64,000 nt of DNA, taken from positions 124,001 to 188,000 of the forward strand of contig NZ_JAANPV010000001.1 of NCBI RefSeq assembly GCF_011290505.1. The letters are read 5' to 3'. The translations under genes and the position numbers were made by a program. Numbering within the stretch: position 1 is the stretch's first letter; each line of letters begins with the position of its first letter. Below are positions 26,401-35,854 of the stretch, in pieces. The DNA is from Paenalcaligenes suwonensis (lineage in GTDB: Bacteria > Pseudomonadota > Gammaproteobacteria > Burkholderiales > Burkholderiaceae_B). Under the pieces are notes generated by a model that searched no databases, was not told the origin of the DNA, and saw nothing but the letters and a program-made list of their open reading frames with translations.

Positions 26401-28827
26401 ATGTTTAACCAGATTGACATCACCTGTTTTGGGAGTTTTAGCGGTCTGAGCTGGAAGGAGAGCATGCGTGACCGTGGCAATAATGTTCAGGACTTCAAGC
26501 GCTTAAATATCCTCTACGGACGTAACTACTCTGGGAAGACTACCCTCTCTCGAATCTTTCGTGCGTTGGAAACGGGGCGCATACCGTCAAACTACGTAGG
26601 TTCGACCTTCACTGTTCGTGGAGATAAAGGAGAAGTAACTCAAGCAAGCATTGATGAACATGGTTACGATGTTCGGGTCTACAACCGTGATTTCGTCAGT
26701 GAAAACCTCAGCTTCCTGATTAATCAGGAGAGTGGCGGGGAAATAAAGACCTTCGCTATTGTTGGAGAGAAGAACAAGGAGATCGATGATGAAATTGCGG
26801 TCATCCAAATGAAACTGGGCAGCCTGGAATCCCAGTCAGGCCTTCGGTATGACTTGGATGCTAAGAAAAAAGAAAAAGATCGGGCTGCGAACAACCATAA
26901 GACAGCTCTTAATGCTCTGGAAGGAAAGCTTCGCTCTCATGCCAACAATAGGATCAAACAGAACCGTACCTATGGTCACGCGGGCTATAACATCGAAAGC
27001 ATCAAGAGGGACATCATTGCTGTAAAGAAGGTTGAGTTCACACCGTTGACGACCGAAGAGCAAGCCGCTAAGGTAAACCTCTTAAGGCAAGATGCTCTTC
27101 CTGACATTACCGACACCGTATCGATCAGTCTCAAGATCGAATCGATAAGAAAGGAGGCTGAAGAACTACTTTCAAGGTCAATCAAGCCAACTCAGGCGAT
27201 TCAGGAACTGTTGAATGAAACCGCCCTTCAGGCATGGGTAAAGCAAGGCATACCGTTACACAAAGACAAGCGGGATACGTGCGCCTTCTGCCGTCAGAAT
27301 CTTCCTCATGACATCTGGCAGATTTTGGGCTCACATTTCAGTCAGGAATCTTCCGATCTGGAGTTATCCATCGATGTATGCCTGACCTCGATCACCAGAG
27401 AAGCTCAAGCTACTTCAAGCTTCTTAACTTTAACTGACGACATGTTCTATGCAGAGGAAAAGGCCTCCTTTGTAGCCAGTAAAGAATTACTCAATGAATA
27501 CTTGCAGGTTTACTGGCAGGATTTGGAAGCACTCGAGGTAGCATTGAATAAGAGAAAGAATTCTCTTTTCCAACTGATTGCCATGCCGGTCTCCAAGCAC
27601 GATTCGGCGGCAATTCAAAAGTGTGCCGACGACATCAATGATCTGATCATCAAGAGCAATGGTCGTACCATCTCACTAGAGAGTGACAAGGAAGTAGCCC
27701 GTGAGGCCTTACGCCTCACTGATGTGGCCTCGTTTATCGGTGACATCACCTACGATACCGAGCTGATCCGTATAGCTGGACTTAAGACGGAGGCCGATAC
27801 TGCTAACACGGCCTATAAGGATACCCAAGCTGAGATCGTCAAGCTGGAAGCCGATGTCAGCCGCTTGCAAGGTCAACAGAAGGATGAACGCCAAGGCGCA
27901 GAGAGGGTCAACTCCTTACTCAACCACTTTTTTGGTCATGACGGCATCAAGCTTGAAGCTAAGGACAATGCGGAGAAAAATGCCGTCAAGTTTGAGATTA
28001 CGCGAGATGGAAAATCAGCCTACAATTTGAGTGAAGGTGAATGCAGCCTGATTGCCTTCTGCTACTTCATAGCCAAATTAGAAGAGCCTGACAGCAAGGA
28101 CAAGGATTTGATCATCTATATCGACGATCCGATCTCGAGTCTAGACGGGAACCACATTTTCTTCATGTTTAGCCTGATCGAGAGTTTAATTGCTAAGCCT
28201 TTCAAAAAAGGGGATGGATCTAACGGGCATCGCTACAACCAGCTCTTTATTTCCACCCACAACCTTGATTTCCTGAAGTATCTGAAAAGGTTATCAATAC
28301 CTAAAAAGAAGATACCTGCTGGGGAAGGCAAGACTAAGAGCGTGGATGATAATGAGCATTTCATATTGGAGCGGAATGGCCCCACAAGCAATATCACGCT
28401 CATGCCGCCTTACCTGAAGGACTATATTACTGAGTTCAACTACCTCTTTCACCAAATTTATAAATGCAGGAACCAGAACACCGCGCAAGAAACACACGAG
28501 CCGTTCTACGGCTTCGGGAACAACCTTCGAAAGTTCCTAGAAGCTTTCTTGTTCTTCAAGTTTCCTTACCACGACGACAAGAACGACGCGTTTGAGCGAA
28601 TCAAGAAATTTTTTGGTGATGAAGACGCAACGGCAATCGCATTGGTGAACCGGCTAAACAATGAGTTTTCTCACCTTGAGTCAATCCCTGATCGAGGGTT
28701 TAAGCCTGTGGAGATTCCAGAGATCGCTAAGGTGGCGAACTTCGTCTTGGATAAGATCTATGCGTCAGATCCTCATCAATACAATGCCCTGTTAAAGAGC
28801 ATTGGAGAGCCTGCGAGAACACAATAG
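26401..28827 (+). CDS. rloC: RloC/PrrC-like anticodon nuclease (ABC-ATPase fused to a HEPN-like nuclease domain)
   Basis: An 808-residue protein. The ATPase parts are Walker A GRNYSGKTT (residues 40-48), the ABC signature NLSEGE (about 541-546) and Walker B YIDDPISSLD (about 572-581). A coiled-coil middle carries CAFC (about residue 293), which resembles the zinc hook that separates RloC from PrrC. The C-terminus contains RKFLE and NNEFSH, giving R710, E714 and H758, a spacing like the Arg-Glu-His triad of the PrrC/RloC tRNA nucleases. Such enzymes cut a tRNA anticodon loop upon phage attack or DNA damage. It stands alone, with a G-rich ribosome-binding site (AAAGGGGGGG). The specific target tRNA is not known. 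Confidence 0.72.
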   Translation: MFNQIDITCFGSFSGLSWKESMRDRGNNVQDFKRLNILYGRNYSGKTTLSRIFRALETGRIPSNYVGSTFTVRGDKGEVTQASIDEHGYDVRVYNRDFVSENLSFLINQESGGEIKTFAIVGEKNKEIDDEIAVIQMKLGSLESQSGLRYDLDAKKKEKDRAANNHKTALNALEGKLRSHANNRIKQNRTYGHAGYNIESIKRDIIAVKKVEFTPLTTEEQAAKVNLLRQDALPDITDTVSISLKIESIRKEAEELLSRSIKPTQAIQELLNETALQAWVKQGIPLHKDKRDTCAFCRQNLPHDIWQILGSHFSQESSDLELSIDVCLTSITREAQATSSFLTLTDDMFYAEEKASFVASKELLNEYLQVYWQDLEALEVALNKRKNSLFQLIAMPVSKHDSAAIQKCADDINDLIIKSNGRTISLESDKEVAREALRLTDVASFIGDITYDTELIRIAGLKTEADTANTAYKDTQAEIVKLEADVSRLQGQQKDERQGAERVNSLLNHFFGHDGIKLEAKDNAEKNAVKFEITRDGKSAYNLSEGECSLIAFCYFIAKLEEPDSKDKDLIIYIDDPISSLDGNHIFFMFSLIESLIAKPFKKGDGSNGHRYNQLFISTHNLDFLKYLKRLSIPKKKIPAGEGKTKSVDDNEHFILERNGPTSNITLMPPYLKDYITEFNYLFHQIYKCRNQNTAQETHEPFYGFGNNLRKFLEAFLFFKFPYHDDKNDAFERIKKFFGDEDATAIALVNRLNNEFSHLESIPDRGFKPVEIPEIAKVANFVLDKIYASDPHQYNALLKSIGEPARTQ

Positions 28828-29140
28828 CAATGGGGCAGAAAGCCCTTTTTCTCTAAAAGATAGATAAATATAAGCATTTTCCTGCTGCGGCATCCTGACG
28901 TCGTGTGGCACGATTATTTGATGAGCGACGGCTCTAGGTCGATTGCAGCCCGTAATACGTTCAGCTTGATCATCTATTTTAGGATCGTTTGGAGACAGAC
29001 ATGCGAGTTGTATATACGGGCAACGTCAGTGTTCAACAAACGGTCGTTTTGTAGACGCCTAATTGAGGCTGAAGAAAACAGCCTTATTTTATTGCTTCTA
29101 TGTCAAAATACTCGTTCGTTAATCTATGTTCATAAAAGAT
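28828..29140. other. Intergenic stretch, no gene recognised
   Basis: The gap between the nuclease gene and the resolvase gene has only short frames without ribosome-binding sites. It could contain the resolvase recombination (res) site, but no dimeric subsite could be identified by eye, and no Tn3-type terminal inverted repeat was seen. Confidence 0.4.
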
Positions 29141-29743
29141 ATGAGTAAACGTATTGGTTATGCGCGAGTATCGACTGATGATCAGAATTTGGACCTACAA
29201 CGTGATGCGTTGCGGAGCGCAGGCTGCAATGTAATTTATGAAGAAGCCAAAAGCGGTCGGAACACAGAGCGTCCAGAGCTCGCACAATGCCTAAAGGCGT
29301 TGCGCGATGGGGATACTTTAGTTGTATGGAGGTTGGACCGGTTGGGGCGTTCGTTACCAGATCTGGTTCAGATAATTGCCCAGCTGGAGCAGGATGGAGT
29401 TTGCTTCGAGAGCGTGACGGAAAAAATTGAGACAGGCAGCGCTGCTGGTAAGCTCATCTTTCATGTGTTTGCCGCCCTATCGGAATTTGAGCGAAACCTT
29501 ATCCGAGAGCGAACCTCTGCGGGATTAGCGGCTGCCCGTGCTCGTGGCCGTAATGGGGGAAGGCCTCAAGCTTTGTCTGAACGGCAGGTACGAGAGATCA
29601 GGTTGCTTCTTATGGATCCTGAAACCAGAATTGCCGATGTTGCGCAGCGTTATGGGGTATCGCGTACGACAGTTTACAAATACGTCACCGTTCCTGACGA
29701 AAAAAATGACTCATCAAGGAAGGCCAGTGAGGCGGTTTCTTAG
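29141..29743 (+). CDS. Serine recombinase, resolvase/invertase family
   Basis: A 200-residue small serine recombinase. The catalytic N-domain begins RIGYARVSTDDQN, with the nucleophile Ser, and contains the conserved WRLDRLGRS and EFERNLIRERTSAGL segments. The C-terminal helix-turn-helix is VAQRYGVSRTTVYKYV. Start 29141 is preferred over 29126 because the family begins there. It faces brxL tail to tail with 16 bp between. Its presence at the border of the GC-rich BREX block suggests that it took part in assembling the island. Confidence 0.88.
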   Translation: MSKRIGYARVSTDDQNLDLQRDALRSAGCNVIYEEAKSGRNTERPELAQCLKALRDGDTLVVWRLDRLGRSLPDLVQIIAQLEQDGVCFESVTEKIETGSAAGKLIFHVFAALSEFERNLIRERTSAGLAAARARGRNGGRPQALSERQVREIRLLLMDPETRIADVAQRYGVSRTTVYKYVTVPDEKNDSSRKASEAVS

Positions 29744-29759
29744 CCTTGGTGAAAAACGC

Positions 29760-31856
29760 TTATTGTTTAATATAAGTCACCTCAAACGCCTTACAAGCCC
29801 GGTGCTGCTGCAGGCGATTGGCAAATGAGAAGGCGTCGTTCATTTCGTAGTGCTGGAAGATGTCCAGCCCTCGATCAAGCGATATTTTCCAGCCGTGGTC
29901 GGTGACGATGTGGCGGGCGTGTAGTGTTCCCGAGGTATCGAAGACCCAGGCGAAGTCGATTCCTGCGGCGGCGGCGCCTGCCTGGATCTTCTCGAAGTTT
30001 TCCTTCTGCTGTTCGCCTTTGAACTCGTCTTCGACGGTCACCAGATGCACCGACACCTCTTCGTCGGGGGCTTTGAACTTGACTACGGTTTCCAGCAGTT
30101 CCATCAAGTTGCGGATCTGGAAGAACAACCGGATGTACGGGTCGGTGATCGTCAGGGTCGTGGCGCCTTTGATGTAGGGGCCGATCAGCCTGTCGTAGGA
30201 GATTCCTTTCTGGTTTTCTTCGAAGCTCAGATGCTGTTCTTTCAGCTCTGGTTCGGCTGCAGCGTTACTCAGGACCGCAGCAAGGTTTCGGTCAGATGCG
30301 ACTGCCGTTGCAGCGTTGTTGGCCGACTTACCGGTACTCTCCACCGAAACGCTGTCACCCGCTTCAGGCTTTTCGGTGCCTGCACCAGCCTTTTGGTAGA
30401 GCGACGGGTACTCCCGTTCTTCCAGGGTAGTGACCGCGTGTTCATTACCTGCTGCGTCGGTATACGTAAATCGTACAGGCGGGTAGGTGGGGTCGATGCG
30501 CATCGTGTGGTCTTTGACCCGCTTCCGGCCTTCGATGGCAAAGCGCAGCAGTTCTTCTATTTCCTCTCGCGTGGCTTCACCGTGCGGGTACAGAATCTTC
30601 ATCAGACCGGAGAAGGTCTTATGGATGCCGTCGCGGTCGCGGGTGGAGATGTCAGACGATAGGGTAAAGTGCTCCTGGTAGCGATGCGATTCATCCTTGT
30701 TGCGCTGGTCGCGCAGGATCTCGGCCAGGTAGTCCACCACAAAGCCATAGCCGCTGGAGAACATCTCGCTGCGGATAACATCCACTTCCCAGCCTGGAAT
30801 GTAGAAATGGATACGATCCAGGAAAGCCGAGTCGCAGAATTTCTCGGGCAGGTCGCAGAACAGGTGAGAGTGGCGCAGCATCCAAGGTACGGTGTGCTGC
30901 GTGTTGCCCACGAAGGCCATGGAGGCTTCTGCGCCCAAGGTTTCGACCCCGCGCGAGAAGGACTTGTTGGCCATGTAGTTCTTCAGGATGTCTACCAAGG
31001 CCTTGTCTACACGTTTTTGCTTGCCGGCGAATTCGTCAAAGGCAACACAATCCCAGTAGCCCACCAGGCCGAGCTTGCCTGTGGAGTTGTTCACAAACAG
31101 CTTTGGAACCGTGACTTCCCCACCTGAAATCAACATGCCGTGCGGCGAAAATTCTGAATAGATATGAGATTTCCCCGTGCCCTTGGGGCCGAGCTCAATC
31201 ACGTTGTAGTTGCGTTCACAGAAAGGGATCAAGCGCACAAGCTGGGTCAACTTACTGCGGCGGCTAAAGAGTTCGGGGTTGAATCCCACGCTCTGTATCA
31301 GCAGGTCTATCCATTCATCGGTGCTGAACTGACGCCGGGCGTGTGCATAACCGTCAAAATCGAAGTGGGACAGTTGAATGGGCTTCAGTGAAGAAAGCAG
31401 CCAGGGGCTGGCGTTCTTGTCTTCTGTGGCCATGTATTCAAGATCGGCGATGCACCAGACACCGCCCACCAACAGCTTGGGGTGGGTTTTGATGGTGCTG
31501 GGGTTCACCAATACCTTTTTGATTCCCAGGTTGGAAAACTCGGCTTCATACACGTCCTCTTTGTCGTTCAGCGAGACACTGATCTTGTCGATAACCTTGT
31601 ATCGGCCCTTCTCACGAATGTTTGAACGAACCAGCCCGGCTTCGTTACGGTGTACGTAGTGCTGAGCCAGAATCTGCTTGACGGTTTCAATGCCGGTCTG
31701 GATGCTGGCTTCGTCGCTGGTGGCGCAGTATTGCCCTAGCAGGTACTCCAGGACATACGATGGCACGATGGCATTGCCCTTGACCGTTTTGACGAGATCC
31801 TTGCGGACCACCAAGCCAGGGAAATGTTCGTTGATTTTTTGGTCCAATGCGTTCAT
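29760..31856 (-). CDS. brxL: BREX protein BrxL (Lon-like AAA ATPase)
   Basis: A 698-residue protein, the usual size for BrxL. Residues 1-200 are the N-terminal DNA-binding-like part; Walker A is GPKGTGKS (223-230), followed by WDCVAFDEFAGK (Walker B) and MAFVGNTQ. The C-terminal 150 residues look like the phospholipase-D-like MIT_C fold. BrxL is a DNA-binding hexameric motor required for phage exclusion in type I BREX. It is the last gene of the BREX operon, 14 bp after pglZ. Confidence 0.93.
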   Translation of the reverse strand: MNALDQKINEHFPGLVVRKDLVKTVKGNAIVPSYVLEYLLGQYCATSDEASIQTGIETVKQILAQHYVHRNEAGLVRSNIREKGRYKVIDKISVSLNDKEDVYEAEFSNLGIKKVLVNPSTIKTHPKLLVGGVWCIADLEYMATEDKNASPWLLSSLKPIQLSHFDFDGYAHARRQFSTDEWIDLLIQSVGFNPELFSRRSKLTQLVRLIPFCERNYNVIELGPKGTGKSHIYSEFSPHGMLISGGEVTVPKLFVNNSTGKLGLVGYWDCVAFDEFAGKQKRVDKALVDILKNYMANKSFSRGVETLGAEASMAFVGNTQHTVPWMLRHSHLFCDLPEKFCDSAFLDRIHFYIPGWEVDVIRSEMFSSGYGFVVDYLAEILRDQRNKDESHRYQEHFTLSSDISTRDRDGIHKTFSGLMKILYPHGEATREEIEELLRFAIEGRKRVKDHTMRIDPTYPPVRFTYTDAAGNEHAVTTLEEREYPSLYQKAGAGTEKPEAGDSVSVESTGKSANNAATAVASDRNLAAVLSNAAAEPELKEQHLSFEENQKGISYDRLIGPYIKGATTLTITDPYIRLFFQIRNLMELLETVVKFKAPDEEVSVHLVTVEDEFKGEQQKENFEKIQAGAAAAGIDFAWVFDTSGTLHARHIVTDHGWKISLDRGLDIFQHYEMNDAFSFANRLQQHRACKAFEVTYIKQ

Positions 31857-31870
31857 CGTATGCCCTTACT

Positions 31871-34378
31871 TCAAAAATCAAAATCGCTCGTAAATGCGCG
31901 GCGAATCGTATAACGCAGCGATTTGTAGATTGTCGTGTGCGTGGTGCCGGCGTATTGTTCGTTCAGCCGTAAGTTGACTTCCTGGCCATTGGCGTCGTCG
32001 GCTTGGCGGGTCAACACAAAACGCACCGCTAATTCACGCTCACGCGGGTTGTCGGAGTCCAGATCAAAATGCAGTTCGTGGCTGTCGGAAATCAGTTCGT
32101 CGTCATCGGTGTAGATGCCCGCTTGCAATATCCGTGGCTGTGTCTTGTCGGTTACGGGTGTGGTCTGGAAGAACGTCACGGCCAGTTGCCCCGAGGTGAT
32201 AACGGAACTCGCGCCGCGCAGAATATCCACTTCCACCAAGGCCGTGTCGCTCTGGCGTTTTTTGTGGATCTTCAGCACCGGAATCACGACTTCTTGCAGG
32301 GTGGCCCCGCCATGCACGAAGCGGCTGCCTGAACCCTGCAGACGCAGGCGGTTAATCGACTTCGGAATTTGTACCCCGATCTCGCCCTGCAGGCCAAGCT
32401 GTGATGGGACAAAAGTGTGTACGCTGGGGTGAGGCTCTAATTCCTTGCCGAGCAGGAAGCGCCTGTTACGAAACAGGACCTTGTCGCTCGCCACATTGGC
32501 AGCGAGAAAGTCACTCTCGGCCAATTCGCGGTTTTGATAAATGAAGCCGTGATCGGCAGTCACCAGGATATTGCTGGCGTTCGCTGCGGTCAGCTTCTTC
32601 ACCAGCTGCACGATGTCGGTCAAGGTTTCTTCAGCTGCGTCAAAGGCCAGGCCTTCCGACTGGAGCTTGTCGCCAGTGTGATCAATACGGTTGTGATACA
32701 GGTACAGGACACGATTGGCTTTCAGGACTTCACGGCTTTCTTCACGGTTCAACTGCATGAAATCCTCCGCTTTCATGGCCTGGCCGTGCCCACCAAGCGC
32801 CTGCGACAGTATCTTGTTCCGGTTGATAGTGCCTTGGGAACTGACGCCATCAACCAGTACGCCCGCCTGGTCGTTATCGGTGATTTCCAGTTTCTTGTGC
32901 GGTAGCAAGGCGGCCATGCCTAGCTGGGTGTAGCTGGGCAGCATGGCCAGCGCCGGCTGTAGCTCGGCGCCATAGCGGTCTTCGCGTCGAATCAGGCTCA
33001 GCAATTCTTCACCGATTTCATAGCGCATGGCGTCGGACACAATTACGCACACGCGCGTGTCTCTATCCAGGAAGGGCTGTACCCAGTGCTTGAAAAATTC
33101 GTCCTGGCGACGAACAGGCAGGGCTTCCCAGTGCTTGGCGCCATCTACGCAGGCCTGAAAGCGGTCGCCCAGTTTGAGCAGGAAATTATTGGTGTAGAGG
33201 TTCTCAATACGTTCTGCTAATGGCCCCATCAGCGATGTCTGGCCAGAATTACGGACGTGGTAGATGAACTTGCGGTAGTGGCGATCCAGCAAGTACCAGG
33301 TGCGGCTATAACGCTGCACACCATCGGCGATGCTGGACATTTCCAAACGGGCATCAGCCAGGGCTTGGGTGAATTGCGCAGCAATATCCAGGGCTTCATA
33401 CAGGTGCTGAAACTGCCCATACCAATGGCTCTGGCGGCGCTGGCGCACCCATTGTGCTACCTCACCGGCAGCAACGGTTTGCCCGGCGACCTCGCGCACC
33501 AGGTCACTGATGATTTTCTGGTCAATCAGGCGGAAGTAATCCAGATCCATCAGTGCGCGGTAGTCGCGCGTGCCTAGATCTTGCTCAATGCCCAGTATCT
33601 GGGCACATTCATTGGAGAGTGTTTCAAAGGCTTCGGCAAAGAGGCGGCTGTTTTTCCACCGCTTCAGAAACACCAGGGCATCGCCATTCAGCTTTAAGGT
33701 GCCGTCCGTTCCCATGGCATAGCAGGACTTGAACAGTTCAATGGCGAAGTCGCGCAGGCTGGGGTTCTCTGAATGGTAAGCAAAGTGGCGACCCAGTTGC
33801 TCCCACAGAAAGGCATCGAGCTTGCAACGGGTAATGAGTTTGAACTTGTCGCTGCCATCGTCGGCCAGTTCCTGCAGCAAGTGCTCCAGTACTGCATCGA
33901 TTCGTGCATCGCTGTCGGCGCAGACGGCCAGCATCTTGATACGAACCTGACCGGCCGTGTCCTGTTTGTGCAGGATTTTCTTCAGAGAGTCACGGCGCTT
34001 GGCGGCCTGGAAGAATTCGTTGTGATCCTGTAGCAGGCTCATGAATTCCGGGGTTGGGCTTAGCTCCAGCTCAGATAGCCAGATGGCGTTTTGATCTGTA
34101 CGGAATTCAGCATGAGCCAGCATGACATCCAGCAGCCAGTTATCCAGCTCGGCAGGTGCGGGGCCATCATGAAAGAGTAGAAACTTGTCTTCGGGGGCCG
34201 TACGCAGTATCCGGTGTTTCACGGCAAACTCGTTGTTGGCAAGCTCAATCGGCGTGACATCGGGCAACGCAAGCGAGTCGAAATCGGCCCGGAACTCCCG
34301 GTGGCTGTCGTACCAGAATACGATGCGGTGCTTGGTGAACAAGTTGTTCAGCGCTTGAGTGATTCTTGGGTTGCTCAT
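31871..34378 (-). CDS. pglZ: BREX alkaline-phosphatase-like protein PglZ
   Basis: An 835-residue protein with the PglZ domain at about residues 440-700. Metal-site motifs are CVIVSDAMRYEIGEELL (near residue 446) and NILVTADHGFIYQ (near residue 606). PglZ is essential for type I BREX and acts together with the methylase PglX. It starts 2 bp after the stop of the AlbA_2 gene, so translation is coupled. Confidence 0.94.
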   Translation of the reverse strand: MSNPRITQALNNLFTKHRIVFWYDSHREFRADFDSLALPDVTPIELANNEFAVKHRILRTAPEDKFLLFHDGPAPAELDNWLLDVMLAHAEFRTDQNAIWLSELELSPTPEFMSLLQDHNEFFQAAKRRDSLKKILHKQDTAGQVRIKMLAVCADSDARIDAVLEHLLQELADDGSDKFKLITRCKLDAFLWEQLGRHFAYHSENPSLRDFAIELFKSCYAMGTDGTLKLNGDALVFLKRWKNSRLFAEAFETLSNECAQILGIEQDLGTRDYRALMDLDYFRLIDQKIISDLVREVAGQTVAAGEVAQWVRQRRQSHWYGQFQHLYEALDIAAQFTQALADARLEMSSIADGVQRYSRTWYLLDRHYRKFIYHVRNSGQTSLMGPLAERIENLYTNNFLLKLGDRFQACVDGAKHWEALPVRRQDEFFKHWVQPFLDRDTRVCVIVSDAMRYEIGEELLSLIRREDRYGAELQPALAMLPSYTQLGMAALLPHKKLEITDNDQAGVLVDGVSSQGTINRNKILSQALGGHGQAMKAEDFMQLNREESREVLKANRVLYLYHNRIDHTGDKLQSEGLAFDAAEETLTDIVQLVKKLTAANASNILVTADHGFIYQNRELAESDFLAANVASDKVLFRNRRFLLGKELEPHPSVHTFVPSQLGLQGEIGVQIPKSINRLRLQGSGSRFVHGGATLQEVVIPVLKIHKKRQSDTALVEVDILRGASSVITSGQLAVTFFQTTPVTDKTQPRILQAGIYTDDDELISDSHELHFDLDSDNPRERELAVRFVLTRQADDANGQEVNLRLNEQYAGTTHTTIYKSLRYTIRRAFTSDFDF

Positions 34379-34380
34379 GC

Positions 34381-35853
34381 TCAGACCCCTTTCAGTTCAG
34401 CGACCAGGGCCTGGCCTTGTTCAGTCAGCCGATATTGCTGCAGACGGCTATTGGGTTTGTCAGGCAGCGTCATTTCAATGATGTGTTGGTCTAGCAAATG
34501 GCGAATTTGGCGGTTCAGAGCGCCGGAAACGGCTTTCTGGCCAAGCAACTGCGCAAGCTCTGTCTTGCTTGCGGTTTGGTCGGTCAGGAGCAGAACGACT
34601 CTAGCTGCAAGCGCCGACTCTAGCCTCGACTCTAGCCTCGACTCTAGCCTCGACTCTGGCCCGGCCTCTGACTCTAGCCTTTCTTCGGTGCTCGGGGCGG
34701 CTGCTACCGGAGTTGTAAGAAACACGGTTAGCCGCAAATGCATGCCAATTTCTTCAATGGCTGGTTCGGGCAACCCTTGTTCCTGTGCTTCCCGGAAAAT
34801 GCGGCTGACGCCGCTGCCCCATTGCTCGATCAGTTTCAGCTCACGAAACACCCGGGCGATAACCCGGTTGCGCAGGTTGGAGACACCGCGCTTCATGGCT
34901 TCGACCGTCATGCCTGGCACGAGGATGCCTGGGTTTTCCACTTCGATTCTGTCATCGAAAAAAGCCACCCGGATAGGGGCTCCCTGATGGGAGTAATCCG
35001 CATGCACCAGTGCATTAATGACGGCTTCCCGCAGGATCAGCAGGGGGATGCTCCAGACATCCTTGCGCTGAACCTTGGAAAAGTCAGCGCTGCGCATGGC
35101 GTGCTTTTTCAGGAAATCCATAATCTGCTCCACACAGAGGGGGAGGTGAGAATGAATTTCGATATGGTCAAAAATACGCGCTTTGTCGGTTCCGATAAAT
35201 CGTCCGCACTGCACCCAAGCGTCGGGGAAATGTTGCTCGCGATTTTTACCAAACAGCAGGGTTGCGCCTTTGGTGGGTACCAAGCGCCCTTGTTCGCGCA
35301 CCAGCAACCGCAAGGTCAGTAGCGCTTCCTCTGAGAGGGGATGTTCTGGCCCGAACAAGTGCTGTGCCGCGTCAATGTCCAGGTCAGCGATGCTTAGCTC
35401 AGGCATGGCTTGTTCATCGAAGGTCACACCCGTCGTCGAGCGCCTGAGCTCAGCGACAAGTTCCGGACTGGCTGGGCGATTGCTTGACCCCAGGCGTACA
35501 TACACCCCTTTCTCATGGCCCTCATTTTTAAGATGGTGGGGCCGTGAGCTGCTGGGGTAGGTTTCCACCATCAAGACGTTTTTGCCCTCATGAGTCACGA
35601 TTTCCACATTGGGCACCAGATGCGGACTGATCGAATCCGCTATCAGATTGCAGAGGCGTTCCTCATCATCCAGTGGCTGTTCTACGCCGATCACCTGGCC
35701 ATCATCACCGATACCGATCAGCAACTGGCCGCCTGCGCTGTTGGCAAAAGCCACCAGGGTTTTCAGAATATTGCGAGGGGACGACAGATCGCGTTTGAAC
35801 TCCAGCGTTTTTCCCTCACCGGCAGTCAGTAGTTGTGTGATCGGTGGGTTCAT
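34381..35853 (-). CDS. AlbA_2/GHKL ATPase embedded in the BREX operon
   Basis: A 490-residue protein in three parts. An AlbA_2 DNA/RNA-binding-type domain (residues about 12-130, GKTLEFKRDLSS ... GVYVRLGSSNRPA) comes first. A GHKL-type ATP-binding domain (NALVHADYS near residue 280, EVENPG, QWGSGVSRI) follows. A winged helix at the C-terminus (SKTELAQLLGQKAVSGALNRQIRHLL) is preceded by an RLES tandem repeat. It lies between pglX and pglZ with 1- and 2-bp gaps, so it is part of the operon and not a later insertion with its own promoter. It is not one of the six canonical type I BREX genes. A regulatory or effector role is inferred. Confidence 0.85.
   Translation of the reverse strand: MNPPITQLLTAGEGKTLEFKRDLSSPRNILKTLVAFANSAGGQLLIGIGDDGQVIGVEQPLDDEERLCNLIADSISPHLVPNVEIVTHEGKNVLMVETYPSSSRPHHLKNEGHEKGVYVRLGSSNRPASPELVAELRRSTTGVTFDEQAMPELSIADLDIDAAQHLFGPEHPLSEEALLTLRLLVREQGRLVPTKGATLLFGKNREQHFPDAWVQCGRFIGTDKARIFDHIEIHSHLPLCVEQIMDFLKKHAMRSADFSKVQRKDVWSIPLLILREAVINALVHADYSHQGAPIRVAFFDDRIEVENPGILVPGMTVEAMKRGVSNLRNRVIARVFRELKLIEQWGSGVSRIFREAQEQGLPEPAIEEIGMHLRLTVFLTTPVAAAPSTEERLESEAGPESRLESRLESRLESALAARVVLLLTDQTASKTELAQLLGQKAVSGALNRQIRHLLDQHIIEMTLPDKPNSRLQQYRLTEQGQALVAELKGV
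34615..34662 (-). repeat. Tandem 12-bp repeat in the AlbA_2 gene (RLES units)
   Basis: CGACTCTAGCCT occurs three times perfectly in a row (34615-34650), followed by a degenerate fourth unit. A further copy of GACTCTAGCCT lies about 20 bp beyond. On the coding strand each unit encodes Arg-Leu-Glu-Ser, forming a linker before the winged helix. Gain or loss of a unit would keep the frame. Confidence 0.9.
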
Positions 35854-35854
35854 C

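Noticed and set aside
26401-28827. Plain SMC/RecN-type repair ATPase
   Set aside because: The LSEGE and IDDPISSLD text together with the C-terminal Arg-Glu-His set fit PrrC/RloC better; a repair role is not fully excluded.
28828-29743. Tn3-family transposon around the serine resolvase
   Set aside because: No Tn3 transposase gene and no terminal inverted repeats were found; only the resolvase is present.
34381-35853. Type IV restriction enzyme BrxU as the extra BREX gene
   Set aside because: The protein has AlbA_2, GHKL-type ATPase and winged-helix features, not a GmrSD/DUF262 nuclease.
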